From: Leptobrachium leishanense
Taxonomy: Eukaryota; Chordata; Amphibia; Anura; Megophryidae
Assembly: GCA_009667805.1 (NCBI GenBank)
Contig: CM019066.1
Span: 330,392,619 to 330,456,618 of the forward strand
Reading direction: 5' to 3'
DNA: 64,000 bases
The position numbers and the translations under genes are program-made. Position 1 is the first letter of the stretch. Every line of letters begins with the position of its first letter. A model generated the notes under the pieces. The model was not told the origin of the DNA, did not search any database, and saw nothing but the letters and a program-made list of their open reading frames with translations. Positions 31,847 through 43,624 of the stretch are shown here, piece by piece.

Positions 31847-33791
31847 GTAAATCATCCAGCAGAGTCTGACAACCATCTCCTATTTAATTTATAAAACTGT
31901 TTATTAACCTAATCCATGACACATTATATTACCTTGACAGCTTCCCGTACGTCTTTTCAATCTGCCCTTTATCTGCAACATTTCGTAGAACATTTGTGTT
32001 GATTGCTGTTAAGATCAAACTGTGTTTAGATATTTTAACTCCACTGCACCTACTAACTACTTTTTATTCCATTTTCTGGAATGTAGTACGATATGTTCAA
32101 AAATGTCTATGGCCATTTTAATTGATTTAGTATGACAGCTCATTCCCGGAAACTACATAGCCTTGACCTGTTTTTATCCTTAGCCGAAATTGTGGACTGG
32201 GAACACTGGGGTTTGGCTGTTGTATGTTCAATTTATTTCATTTAGCTAAATACAATGTTCTAAAATAATACTCAAGTCCGACCTGGCTGGGTGGAGTAGA
32301 GGTAACATCGCTGCTCAATAACCGTGGAGACACAGGATCGATCCCGGCAAGAGCACCTCTCCAGTAAGTGTCCTTGGGCAAGACACCTAACAGTACATAC
32401 TCGCCACCCAGGACATACTTGAAAACAAGAGAAATCTCAATGTATCCTTCATGGTAAAATACTATATATATATGTTAAAAAAAAAATCACCATGACTACT
32501 TAAGCTTCCAGTTGCTTTCTGCAGCTGGATGGTTTCACAAATACAGGGTAATCCAGATGTGCAACACTTTCTTGAGGTGGCTAGAGAGGTATGCCCTCTT
32601 GACAAGGCCCAATAAAACCAATGTAATAGTGTAGTGTGGTTCCTTTTGTGTGGAGGGGATTGCCTGTTCAATTCTATAATGGTACCATTGACTTAAAACC
32701 TTATGACACTTGAGCAGGGACTCACTGTAGTGCAGACCCGAATTTACAATTGCAAAAATCAAGGACTCTGGATTTCTTAATTGACTGAGGGTCTGTCTGA
32801 GCATCGGCATAGCAGAGCTGACAGGTTTGGAGGAACCTGCCGGCTCTGCTCTGCCAATGCTCGGATAGGCACTCAGTTAACAAATCTGGGGGCTCTATTC
32901 CATAGTTGGTGCTAACATTAGCACCTCGATATGTAAGTATTAGTGCCAGGATAAGTGTGCTTAGCGCATGCCTCCCATATTACATTCCTAACGTAACCCC
33001 CGTTAGTAGTCCATTAGTGTATATTTTTTTCACTAGCTGCCGTGAGCTTAATGTACTTTGCACATCCTATACTTAACATGGGGAGTGCAAACGTCCATTA
33101 GGGTTTCGATAAGTAAGGTATTATAAAGTGCTAGCACTAATTACCGCAGGGATGCAGACAGCCATATTTTACCACCTCCTAAAAGCTGACGCTACATGAT
33201 TCTGCATTTAGCACCCTCTAAATCACCCCCCCCCCAATAAATCCAATACTCACATCTCATACCTCGGCAAGAAAGGTGGCCCAATCCCGGCTTCTTCTGG
33301 CCGCCGAGAGCAGAGGGAGACTGGGAACAAATTGTTCAATCACTCCGCCGCATTGCGCAGGGCTCACAGCCTGGAAACGCAACTCGTCATGGAGTCATAA
33401 GGACTCCAGAAGGTGAAACGCACGGCAGTGCGGAAGTACTACAGCGAATATACCAGCGGTTAGTGATGCGTTCCAGGACATAGTACTGAAGTAGCGCCTG
33501 CCCCGGAATCTAACTCTAAAATGGGGACGCTATGGGGAAATTTGCAGGCGCAGATCTTCCCGTTAGTGCCCCACGTTAGCGCAAACTAGGGAATAGTGCC
33601 CCATGTCCTCTAAAGTCGCAAGAGTAAAATCAAGTTCGACCTTGATTAAATCCGACTAAATCAAAGATATTGCCCAGCCCGACCTAGAACTAAGATGTAC
33701 TAAACATGGACAATGGGACCTATTCAGATTTTTATTTTCTTTTATAGAAGGAGTTGAAAGTAAGCCCAAATCTGTAAAAGAAGAGCCTTAA
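31402..33791 (+). CDS. SLC30A10-like truncated paralogue (two-exon model)
   Basis: Exon 1 (31402-31846) encodes 148 codons plus one base, clearly homologous to SLC30A10 exon 1 at 55743: MSRYTGRTSRLIL, GYIGNSLSLSSD, YGLSRADVVGAFGNAIFATA, and LVLIMGVVGLGINVLNY. It covers TM1-TM4 of the CDF/ZnT fold (about 11-31, 37-57, 79-100, 112-134). The phase-1 donor (ACAG/GTAAAT) matches that of SLC30A10. A strong acceptor (TTTTCTTTTATAG) opens exon 2 at 33748, which reads EGVESKPKSVKEEP then TAA. An AATAAA follows at 33839. The predicted 163-residue protein would lack TM5, TM6 and the cytosolic domain. At the TM2 metal site, residues 43 and 47 are Ala and His instead of the Asn and Asp kept in SLC30A10. 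An alternative acceptor at 33949 would also give an early stop (EAKT). Undetected further exons cannot be excluded. It lies between EPRS1 and SLC30A10, so it probably arose by tandem duplication. Confidence 0.7.
32278..32420 (+). repeat. tRNA-derived SINE
   Basis: An A-box-like TGGCTGGGTGG at 32284-32294 and a B box GATCGATCC (matches GWTCRANNC) at 32336-32344 mark a tRNA-type pol III promoter. These are followed by the core AGTGTCCTTGGGCAAGACAC shared with 6076. It lies in the intron of the SLC30A10-like gene. Confidence 0.75.
32886..33607. mobile_element. MITE with GGGCTCTATTCC ends
   Basis: Left end GGGGGCTCTATTCCATAGTT with GTGCTAACATTAGCACC palindromes; right end GCGCAAACTAGGGAATAGTG plus CCCC. 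Distantly like the 22354 family. Intronic to the SLC30A10-like gene. Confidence 0.6.
33748..33791 (+). CDS. SLC30A10-like exon 2 (predicted, terminal)
   Basis: Follows a 19-nt pyrimidine-rich tract ending in TATAG. It keeps phase 1 and encodes 14 mostly charged residues before TAA at 33789-33791. It sits where SLC30A10 has its short acidic/basic exon 2 but stops before the LNIRG junction. It is a model based on splice signals. Confidence 0.5.
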
Positions 33792-33838
33792 TAGAGCAGT
33801 CAGTACACAGGACCATGTATGTTTTACCCAGCTACATG

Positions 33839-33844
33839 AATAAA
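33839..33844 (+). terminator. Polyadenylation signal of the SLC30A10-like gene
   Basis: AATAAA 48 nt after the predicted stop, consistent with a terminal exon of about 120 nt. Confidence 0.5.
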
Positions 33845-33985
33845 CATTCCAGCTATAGTGACAGAAGGCTAATGGTACTTTTCCAATTCTTTGCAGTAGC
33901 AGATTGGTTGAAGAAACCCTAATTTTCTTTTCTCTTTCCTCTCAATCAGAGGCTAAAACCTAAGAAATCCTGACTAATATGTTTC

Positions 33986-34279
33986 ATGGCGCAATATAGT
34001 GTTTTTTACCCAGTGGGGATCACTCCGATACAGTTAGGGTGGTCCCAATTTATTTTCAGATCCACTTTCAAATGGAAAGTATATATAGTGTAGTATTTTG
34101 GTAATAAAAAATATTTAATAAAATTCCAAAAAACAAACTTACAAATAAAATGCACATAACCAAACTATATATACTTTCCTTTTTTGTTTTTAGATCAGAA
34201 GTGGATGTGAAAATAAATTAGGACCACCCTAACTGTATCGGGGTGATCCCACTCGGTAAAAAACACTATATTGCGCCAT
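33986..34279. mobile_element. Nearly full-length palindromic element
   Basis: A 294-bp element whose arms of about 100 bp (ATGGCGCAATATAGTG... and its complement ending CACTATATTGCGCCAT) mirror each other, including TTAGGGTGGTCC and TATATATAG segments. No convincing TSD. Confidence 0.75.
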
Positions 34280-35307
34280 TCTATGTTGTTTTTTTGTATA
34301 TGATTGAGGAGATTGGGTGCACCTCAGAATTGGCAGCAGAGGGCAGGGAACTATACTTACTATTGTTTTTATAATATGTTTCATGTATCAATCTCATAAG
34401 AGCAGTCATTGGTTAGGAAAGGTAGGTCCTGCCGTGATGGGGTACATTGTTGTTGTAGCAGGCATATGTAATGTTTGATCAGATTTTGTAGTCAAAACCC
34501 CATCATTTGTTCCTAAGCCAGGTGTTTAAAAACCTTTAAAGCTAAAATAAAGTGCAGTGCTCTGGTTTCGGTACGTTGCGTAAAATCCATCCGTTAGGTA
34601 ACAATTAGTCCTGTCAGTGAATCTTACACCTCCGGTGAACATTTACCAGTCTAAAGCCGAAATAGTCATTAATAATGTAACGCCGCATGAAATCTCTCAG
34701 CCTAATAATAACCTCATTGGGTTGGTTCTGGGTTTTATAGTATTATGTATTTGGTTTCAAAATACAAAGTCTTGGCGTTGGAAGAAAAACGACGAGTTGG
34801 ATAGAAGTTACGGATTACCTTTTTTTTAAAAAATTGAAAACATGTGAGCTGAGAGTAATCAGGAGTTAATGGATATACAACATTATTCACTGAGTGCCGG
34901 TGTTGCAAATACCGGCGAAAATAACCAGTATTGCATTGCTGACAAACTTTGGCATTTCACGAAATTAAAATCAGAATGGTAACAGGAGAGGTTTCACAGA
35001 TACAGCTTTTCCTGTCACTCTTTGGACTTTTGTTTTGTTAAATACCGGCTTTTGTCAGCACTGCAACACATTTCTGGTAATTTTCAACGGTATTAAAATG
35101 GTTAATTTTAAGTAGAGTTTACCTTTATCTACAGAGAAGCTACTGCTAGAATATTTCTTTAAGGACACATCCAAATTCACCATATCTTGCCGCCACAGTA
35201 TATCATTATGACCTTGATAATTAATCATTTTTGATAAAATTATGAAATGATGTCTAGCTAGGTCATGGCCTTTAGTTACTTTGCCGGTGACCTCTATGAA
35301 GTCTATG
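34280..35307. other. Intergenic, no firm feature
   Basis: A 70-codon frame without an ATG (34617-34829) contains one hydrophobic segment (LIGLVLGFIVLCIWF) and a basic tail. It resembles nothing I can name and is not called as a gene. Confidence 0.35.
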
Positions 35308-35528
35308 GGAGTTATCCACTAACCGCCAGTGTTTGCTAGTGTTGCCGTGCCGAGAAATGCCGACACTTTTCGAACCTGTAACACAAATAGCAAAAGGAGA
35401 AGCTTTACAGCGCAGCTCCTCCTTTTGAAGCTTTAATTGTAGTTTTGAGCAGCACGGGCATTTCTTGGTACTGCATTACCGGCGATTTTAGCAATTCTGA
35501 CAAACACCGACGCTTAGTGGATGGCCCC
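35308..35528. mobile_element. MITE with GTTATCCACTAA ends
   Basis: GGGAGTTATCCACTAACCGC and the mirrored GACGCTTAGTGGATGGCCCC enclose about 220 bp with mirrored GTGTTTGCTAG / TGACAAACACC. A similar left end occurs at 36303. Confidence 0.6.
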
Positions 35529-37439
35529 CTATGCCAAAGGTAACCATAAAAATCTCATTGCATTTATCATGGACAAGTCATTGCATCGGGGTTGAGATTC
35601 TCCTGAATAAAGATGCCGAATGAAACCACCGATCATAACACTTCGGCAACTTTTCACTGCTGTTCGGTGTTCTCTGAATAGATTAACCATTGCTTCTCTA
35701 TGGGGGATTTCACTGCCTTCGAACAGGCACCATACAGGCTGGGAGTTCGCCAAAATTTAGTGAACTGCCTGCTCTCTGAATAGCCGAATGGCCCGTAATG
35801 TTACAGTACGTGTAAATTACCTGTTCGGGGCCAGATCGTCTCTCTCTGAATAACCCCTTTTGTTTTCCTCCTTTTAAAGTTCATTTTTGAGTACATTACT
35901 TTTTTAATATTCAGTATTTTAAGTAATTCAATAAAATCATAGGTACATATGGAAATGAATATGTGTATGTAGTTCACGACGAGCCCTTCATTTTTTGACT
36001 AATATGGCCTAGTCTATTTTTCCGAATGTGTTATTTTATCATAAGTTTAGAAGATTCATTAAAGAAAATCTCGAGTTATCAAAGGGATAATAAAATTATA
36101 CGAAATTAACAAATATATATATATATAGTTTATAAATGCCGATAAATTGTAAAATAAAAAATATATATTATTTAAGGCTCCTGTTCTAAATTTTTTAATA
36201 TATAGCTGACAGGGAAGAACAGATTGCTCCATAACTTAAACCGCCATGTTGTTAAATAATCTTTTAATTCCCTGTATCTCAGGTGAATATAGACACTCTA
36301 TAGGGGTTATCCACAAATCACCAATGTTCGCCATTATTGCATCGATTAGCTAAAACCATTGTTGGAGTTAGGGACATTCAATAACGGCAGGTGAAGCTGC
36401 TTCAAACAACAATGTAAAAAGTTGAACGGTAGGCTCATTATTCTTCTGTAATATTAGTAAAGTAAATTTCTCCATTCAGCGTTGCTTTATCATTTTTGTT
36501 GTAGTACATTCCTATATAAGATCTGCTACATCAGTCTATCTGGTTTTAAGAATCACATTAAAACTGATATTTGCTAATCTTAACTGTATACACGCTAGTG
36601 TAACAAATAGTGAAATGATATGATGCTTTATTTAAATCAATAAGGATTTATCTACATACACTCGTGGTTGCCTTTTATAATCTTTTTAAAAAAAAAATGA
36701 AATATTAAAAAGATCTCCAAGCTCCCTATTTCAAGTATGGTTTGGACCCATCTCAATGTATTGAGCGCATAGAGCTAGAGCTATGCAATATAACTGATCT
36801 CCAGACAATCAGCTGCCCCTGAGGCATAGTACAGCGTCACTGTAAGATAGTATCACTCAATCTATTTTTGTATATAGTACAGGGCACGGTTAGATCTGAC
36901 ACTTTTTAAGTCTTTTGTGCACTCACAGACTTTGTATCAAGTGCAGTCTTTTCTAGTACGTGTTCATGTGGGGATGTGATATAAGCAACATTGGGATACA
37001 AAGTAGCCTTTCTTTCTACAGGGTTTCCTTTTTCACTCTACACTATACCCACAGACCCACAAAGGCCTGTTTCCTACCGCTACTATAGTATCTGTACAGC
37101 ATTACTATCACTATTGTGCGCCACTGTACTCCTCTCATGATGCCTCAGTAACGGGGGGGGGGATTTCTTGATTGTATGACAAGACAGAGCCTTTGCACTA
37201 TGGGTCTTGCAACTGTATTTTTGTTGTTGTTAATTTTTGTCCTAACTTTTGCCCTGGCTATTCCTATTGTTTGTTTGTTTGCTTTGTGGTTCCTTGGTAT
37301 CCATTCCCTACACCTTGAGTTTTTTTTTAGGCTTTATGGTAAACGTAGGGTTCAAACACCATTTTTAAAGTATTTTACATTAAAGGTTACGTTTTAGACT
37401 CACATCCGCTGTCTCAGAAGGAGATTTGGCCTTTGCAAC
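35529..37439. other. Intergenic, repeat fragments
   Basis: 35560-35862 carries GAATAAAGATGCC... to TCTCTGAATAACCCC, a relative of the 51098 MITE. The rest is AT-rich DNA with T-rich chance open frames (near 37176-37397). Confidence 0.4.
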
Positions 37440-37698
37440 CTCCAACTATTAATAAAAATATATGTCACTAGTATGCCCCGCTTGCCGGCTGCTGCGGCGG
37501 GCCCCTCCTCCGGCCCACCTATGCAGCTGATACATGTCATTGGGTGCAGGAGGACGGCCTGCGATCAGGCTGTCTCGCAGCAGACAAGGCGCACGGGAAT
37601 GTGCCAACTGGTGGGCGGGGCGTACTAGTACGCCTCGTGGCTTCACGACCCACCTACCACAAGGATGGCATAGTATGCCCTGCAGCGGGAAAGGGTTA
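37440..37698. mobile_element. GC-rich MITE remnant
   Basis: The right end GCAGCGGGAAAGGG is next to TTAA at 37697. The interior resembles 27660-27960. The left end is not defined. Confidence 0.4.
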
Positions 37699-37701
37699 AT
37701 A

Positions 37702-38445
37702 ACAGCTTGAGACAAGAGCGTGAGTTGTGACCTAGAAATTGCTCATTATTCTACAGCTAGAAAGTAGAGGAAGAGTTAATTTACAGTCAGCTCATCTGCA
37801 GAATAGCAGGGTGAGGCGTTAGTGTTAATGTGTAAAATGTTAAGTATAACGGCCCCTTTATTATCACGTACAGATTGGTCTGGATAGGGCCCTTCATTGG
37901 GTCCCAGATATCAACCAATCTACCTGCCGCCATGTTTATTGTTTAGCTTGCTGGACCTCGATCCTCCGATACTCTACAAATTTTTACACATCAATATTTT
38001 TTTATGCATTCAAACAAGCCGAATCTTTTAGCAGGAATACACACATCAGGCATTATACAGATATAGAGACCTTCATTTTTTTCAGTTGTCTTGTAGAAGG
38101 GTCTTTAATTATTTACTGAAAAGCTGTATAATACAAAGAATGCACTGGATTCTACTCAAACGAAGGACATCCGCTTATCTTCCTCCAGGGGTTGGGTAGA
38201 AGATAGCAGGGTAACTTCTGCGTTATAAAGCAACTCTAAAGTTCACATTTTAAGCACAAGAAGAAAAAAAACACTTTGAGGAATTTGCTACCATTACTTA
38301 GCAAATGACAGGGATATCCTGTTGTAAGCGCTGTAGATTTCTTAGGTTTACAAACACTTGCAGGTCAAGAGATTACACTGTAAACTTCCCTGTTGTACAA
38401 CTGTGTACATATGGCTCTCTCCCAACGCACAAATTATACCGGTAC
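37702..38445. other. Intergenic, no feature
   Basis: No recognised gene or repeat. Confidence 0.35.
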
Positions 38446-38959
38446 CAGCGATCTATTATGGCCTAGGCCGACTGGGCCTAAGCCTAGGGAGGCACTTTTC
38501 CGGCATGTTTAGGGGGCGGCAAAAAAAATCCAGTCTACGCACTAAAAACGCCGCCCTGCCGCTCACTGTGACCCGTGGCCAATGGTTTGTTTATCCCCGG
38601 CGGCCTCGATGTCAGAATGTGCCTCCCGTGTCTTCAATGCAGCGTGCGTGCCTCCCACATTGAATCCACCAGCACGGCACGCTGCACTGGCGCTGCCCCT
38701 TCATTCATGTGACCGCGTCACGTGTTACGTAGCGCGGCAGAGCAGAGGATAGACAGGGGTGCGGTTTTGGAGCCTGGCTGCAGCATCAAGGAGCGTGCCA
38801 CTGCCAGCCTGTGGTAAGGATCCGGAGCGGATAGAGAACAGAGAGAGGCTGGCGAGATCGATTTGGAGGTGATGCTGATGGTGAGTGATGACCCACTGTG
38901 TGCTTGACTACATTGTGAGATTTTAAGTGGGGTGTGATTTAAAGTGGGGAAAGATAATT

Positions 38960-39190
38960 GTGGGGGGGGGGAGCAGGCAGGCAGCCCCCTCACTTTATTC
39001 TCGTGCCCCCCAACAGCAGGCAGCCCATCCTCACTATAATCCCCCCTGCAGCAGCCAGCTCCCTCGCTATAATCCCCCACAGCAGGCTGCCCCCTCACTA
39101 TAATCTCTCCCCCTCAGCAGGCAGCCCCCTCACTATAACACCCCCCCCACAGCAGGCAGCCCCCCCACTATAATCCCCCTCACAGCGCAC
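38960..39190. repeat. About 35-bp tandem array
   Basis: Units around CACAGCAGGCAGCCCCCTCA and CTATAATCCCCC, about six imperfect copies. Confidence 0.8.
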
Positions 39191-39194
39191 ATTT

Positions 39195-39475
39195 CTGTGA
39201 GTTTATTGCTGTGTTGCTCTGTGATAAACATACACAGTGCATGTTTCTGAGGGTTTATTGCTGTGTTGCTGTGATATAAATACATACCGTGCACGTTTCT
39301 GTAGGTTTATTGCTGTGCAGCTTTGTGATACGCTCATACACAGCGCACATTTCTGTGGGTTTATTGCTGTGCAGCTCTGTGATACGCTCATACACAGTGC
39401 ACATTTCTGTGGGTTTTATTTTTGTGCAGCTCTGTGATACGCTCAAACACAGTGCACATTTCTGTGGGTTTTATT
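39195..39475. repeat. 53-bp tandem array
   Basis: Five copies containing GTGGGTTTATTGCTGTGCAG and CTCTGTGATACGCTCATACA. Confidence 0.85.
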
Positions 39476-40053
39476 GTTCAACCAATTAGAGCGGCTGTGA
39501 TCCAGTATACTTGACATGATCTTTGTAAATATGGTTGAATTTAAACATTTCATAATTTTATTTGATTATCTCAATAGATGCAACATTTGAAATGGTATAT
39601 AAAATATACAAATAGGAACTTGGTATCCATTTTTAATATACAGAGAGGAAGAGGCAGAGCTCAAAGAGGAAAAGGTGGAGTCTAAAGATTAAGGCCAGGG
39701 TTTAACCAGGAAGAGGTGTGACCATGACAGGAAGGGGTGTGTCAAATTTAAGTTAGGGGGTGCTCGAGTTTAATCAGGCCTAGGGCAGCACAAAACCTAA
39801 ATACACCACTGACCGATACCCCTATTTTGCCTCAGCTGATGAATGAGTCCCGAGCCATTACTGGCTCTTAGTGACTCCCTAATACCGGCTCTAGAGCGTG
39901 TGAGCCAATATGTTACCAAATCGATCCTTAATATGAGGAATCTGGTAATGGTTATGATCAGCGGTGCCCTGGTATCATCCCTGGAGTCCAGAGGACTCCA
40001 TGAATACTTGTATGAGCCCTGATGGAGGTTATTCTTTACAGCTCACTAGTTAA

Positions 40054-40469
40054 GCTGTGGTCAGACGTCCGTGTTGCCGCACATTTTAACGTCCGTGGTA
40101 GCATAAAATTATGATCAATAGAGACCCGCACACGAAGTACATTTGCACAGAAGTGCGGACACACAACGGACGTGGCAAACGGACGCAGGTTAGGCAAGAA
40201 CCGCTAGAATGGAAGTGCGGAGTGCGCAACGTCTGCATAACTTTGTATGTGAGTGATGAAACGAGGTCAGATGGACTGCATTTATACGTCCAGCATTTTT
40301 GACAGACAAAATGTTTTTCATTTTAATTTATTTTCCCTGCTACATCCGTCAAAAAATACGTCAGTGAAAAAAACGGACTGTGTGGCCACTACCTTGTTGT
40401 CTGTCAGAAAGTACGTCCGTACTGCACGGACGCACAGTCCATACAAAATGCGCTTGTCTGACCCCATCC
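40054..40469. mobile_element. Harbinger-like MITE (subfamily B), uninterrupted
   Basis: Ends GCTGTGGTCAGACGTCCGTG and CTTGTCTGACCCCATCC, flanked by TTAA-containing sequence on both sides (TTA or TAA duplication). This copy gives the empty-site reference for 23605-24476. Confidence 0.8.
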
Positions 40470-40474
40470 TTAAT

Positions 40475-41423
40475 CATAACGGTTCAGTTGGAATAGGGCT
40501 CAGGATGCCCTTAAAGCAGAAGAAATGGAGATTGGTGTAAAATTGGCAAGTATTTCCTATCGGCTCAGTTTCACACTATAGAAGGTGTTGTGTTCTTTAC
40601 CTGTTTTGTATTGTGGCTCCCCATTACTGGCTCTAACGCACGTGCGCTATCCGTTCACTTTCACACTAAAGAAGGTCTTGTGTTCTTCTCTACCTATTCT
40701 GTTTTGTGTATTTGTAGGTTTACATATGGATTGTTACACATTGTCGTGTAATTGCCTTTCTGTGAAGTAAGGCTTTGTTTTGTTGTTTAGCTTTTTTTTT
40801 GTATAACTTTATCAGTTTCCAAAAGAGAGTACACAAGAGAAAAAAAACAGACCAGGGAAGGAAAGGTCTGCACAGTATCATAAAATAGAAATATAAACTC
40901 TAAATGCATAGTCACGATGTAAATTGTGGTAGTGTCAAATCATACAGAGCAATGTAATTTTAATCCAGAGCTTGAGTAGTGTGTTTACGGCGATTGTTGG
41001 AGATAAAGATGACGAGGTTCTGATTGTGCGCTAGACTAGTGATAGCAACAAGTACGTGCTATTTAATCTGGTATATTGTCACACAGGAGCAATGTTACAT
41101 TTTGACAGCAAATTTTTATTTAGTTTTAGTCATAGTCTTCTGGCTAAAATGCCATTTAGTTTTAGTCATAGTTCAGTCGCCTGACTTGGTTTAGTTTTAC
41201 TTTTAGTCGGCTAAATCGAGTGTACATTTAGTCAACTAAAATCTAAAGAATTTAAAGTGTATTATGCATTATTTAAGCAGGGATAAAAGGAGAGATAGTG
41301 GAAGAAGAGGGAGACGGGAGTAGAGGAAGAGGGGGATTGGGGTGGGAGAGGAGAGAGGAGGGTAAGTAGCGAGGCTGGGGAAGAGACCTGCTTGTGGATC
41401 GGGACCTGCTGCTGCTGGGATTT
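40475..41423. other. Intergenic, repeat fragments
   Basis: 41120-41240 carries TTTAGTTTTAGTCATAGT-type repeats and a mirrored TAGTCAACTAAAATCT, probably a transposon terminus. A partial repeat of TTCACACTA-AAGAAGGT-TTGTG occurs at 40571 and 40660. Confidence 0.4.
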
Positions 41424-41643
41424 AGGGGACAGGGCCAGCACGGAGGGGAGACACAGGCAGACACTGCAGCTGCATTATGTCCTCTGTGTGCCCGGCCAGG
41501 TAGAAGGGGAGGGGGGCTGGCCCACATCTCTACTCACCCAGGAGCTGGGGCCAGCACGGTAGGGAGACGCAGGCAGATGCTGCAGCTGCATTCTGCCCCC
41601 TCTGTACCTGGCCAGGTAGAAGGGGAGGGGGGACTGGCCCAAA
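41424..41643. repeat. Two-copy tandem duplication, 116-bp offset
   Basis: GGGCCAGCACGGAGGGGAGA at 41432 recurs diverged at 41548, followed in both by CACTGCAGCTGCATT-like and GGCCAGGTAGAAGGGGAGGG blocks. Confidence 0.75.
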
Positions 41644-43376
41644 TGAGCCATGTGTCCATGTGGCAGGGGATCTGAAAACCAGATACATTACTTGAAAAAC
41701 CAGACTGTCCAGGTGAAACCTAGACAGATGGGAACCCTAGTGCGCACGGCACAGGGGCATATTTAGACATTTCTAATTCTGCTGCCCCCATATACAGTTT
41801 CAAATAAATATGAACATAAACATGAAATAAACACAAAAACTCGTAGCCTCCTACAGCTATTACAATAAAACTGTAATTTAGAACAAGAGCAAAGGAATAT
41901 AAAACAAAAGTCCTATATTATAGTTTAGAGAAACAATGCTGCGGGTTTTATAATTTTAGAGTTTTGTTATATACCCGCACAACTCAAATATATTGTACCA
42001 TTAAAAAGGAAGGTCATGAGGTAAAAACTACTGTCCTTCCTGCAGCCCTCTGCTGTCCTAGGCCCAGGCAAGGAGGTGGCCTCCATTCATGAGTCCACAC
42101 AACACAGTGCCCATGGCTATAAAGTTGCTAAATATTTCTACCGGCACTAAGGTGATTCTGCAGACGCTGTGACGTTTTTTAATTGCTGTTTACACATAGT
42201 AGCAGCAGATCTAGAAAGATTCCCCGCAGGCACTGAGAATATGGAAAGTTATTTCCCTCACTGCGCCATTTCGCTTTGCAATTTTAGACATATCAGAAGA
42301 AATCTAAAATGCCGGTAAAATAAATAAAAAATCCTAAATAATATTATTTAATACAATAATTTATTTTTGCGGATTGTTTCGGCCTGTGTTCAGGCACGGC
42401 AGCTTTGTGTGGATGTTCATGTGGTGATTTCGCCCTCTGCTGACATTTCTCAGCAACTGAAAACAGCAAAAAATAAATAAATCTAGCTGCAAATTCATTC
42501 TTATAAAACACAGGCATTATTCTGATATTGCTCTCTCACAGGGCATTCTAGCACACAATATGGTTTTGGTGGTGGGGCAGGGTTGTCCCTTTTATTCAGT
42601 CTCTTGCTTGTACTGTATATGGGGGGGCTCCAGCCGCTCTCAGGCTTGAAATAATATGTTCACGCCAGCAGGAGGCTCCACAGTTAAGGCTTCAGACCAA
42701 CAGCCATAGATACAGGGGGAAAAAACACAGCAGGAAGTCGTGATCGGTTGTCAGGGTGCACTAGCATCACTACATTTATTGTCACAGAGCGCATATATAG
42801 ATAAATGTTTGGCGGCGGCTTCTGCTTTGCTTTTCTGTTCAGTTTCTATTTTTGAGATCAGTGCATAATTAGGTCATGTTTTGACACCTGAGAGATGTAA
42901 TACAATAATTAAAAGAAAATTATGAGGAGGAGTTTTTACACCTTTCCCACTTAATAAGTGAAACTAAGAAAAAAAGAAAGAAACAACACTCAGGGCGAAC
43001 CATACTGTGACACAAAAACGCCATCCCACCACCTATAATAATATGCTGACGACCATAACTAAAATGGCCGCCAGCAATGACTGGATGTCCCCACGTATGA
43101 GCGGGAAGACCGTCACTGCACATGTACGACGAGAACGTCACCGGGCATGCGTACCATATCAAGTGATATGCTGCTTCGAGTGGTCGCCTTCCAGGCCCCC
43201 CTTTAGTACTGACATCATTCTCACATATGTTCAGCAGTTCAGATCGGAATCGGCACTGTTACATCTTTTTATCGAATGGTTTCCCTAAATACGTTCCAAT
43301 AGCATAGTAAATAATGTGTGTAATATTTCATTTTAATAAATAATATAGTTGAACAACATTACTGAAATGGTTTTAA
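41644..43376. other. Intergenic, no feature
   Basis: No gene or complete repeat recognised. Confidence 0.35.
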
Positions 43377-43624
43377 GATGTTCCTGCTGCATCAGGAAGA
43401 AGACCTATTGGGGTCAAAATGCGTTGTACTAGACAAGAGCTGGGGAACCTTATTTCTGCCAAGGGTCATATGGAGATTTATAACATCAATCGAGGGCCAT
43501 ACCAAATTAACCACAAAAATTTTGCCAGCTATATTTAGGAAGAAATTTAATTACCTCACCCCTGTGTCGGCTTTGGGGAGGTCCGTGATGATAACTGGTA
43601 CAGATGATGTTGTTACTCACAATT

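Larger units (their letters stand above)
38446..39811. mobile_element. hAT non-autonomous element with two tandem arrays
   Basis: A 1366-bp element with ends CAGCGATCTATTATGGCCTA and rc CAGTGGTGTATTTAGGTTTT, flanked by ACCGGTAC (38438-38445) / ACCGATAC (39812-39819), 7 of 8. Internal CpG-rich DNA is followed by a roughly 35-bp array and a 53-bp array. A further right-end fragment (AAACCTAGATACAACACTG) is at 57033-57051. Confidence 0.8.

Noticed and set aside
33395..33440. GGAGTC-ATAAG-GACTCC hairpin followed by GAAACGCAC, as a hammerhead
   Set aside because: Box GAAA is not at the base of the stem and there is no CUGANGA before it.
37176..37397. Hydrophobic 73-codon frame
   Set aside because: No ATG at its start, T-rich composition explains the hydrophobicity, and no homology is recognised.
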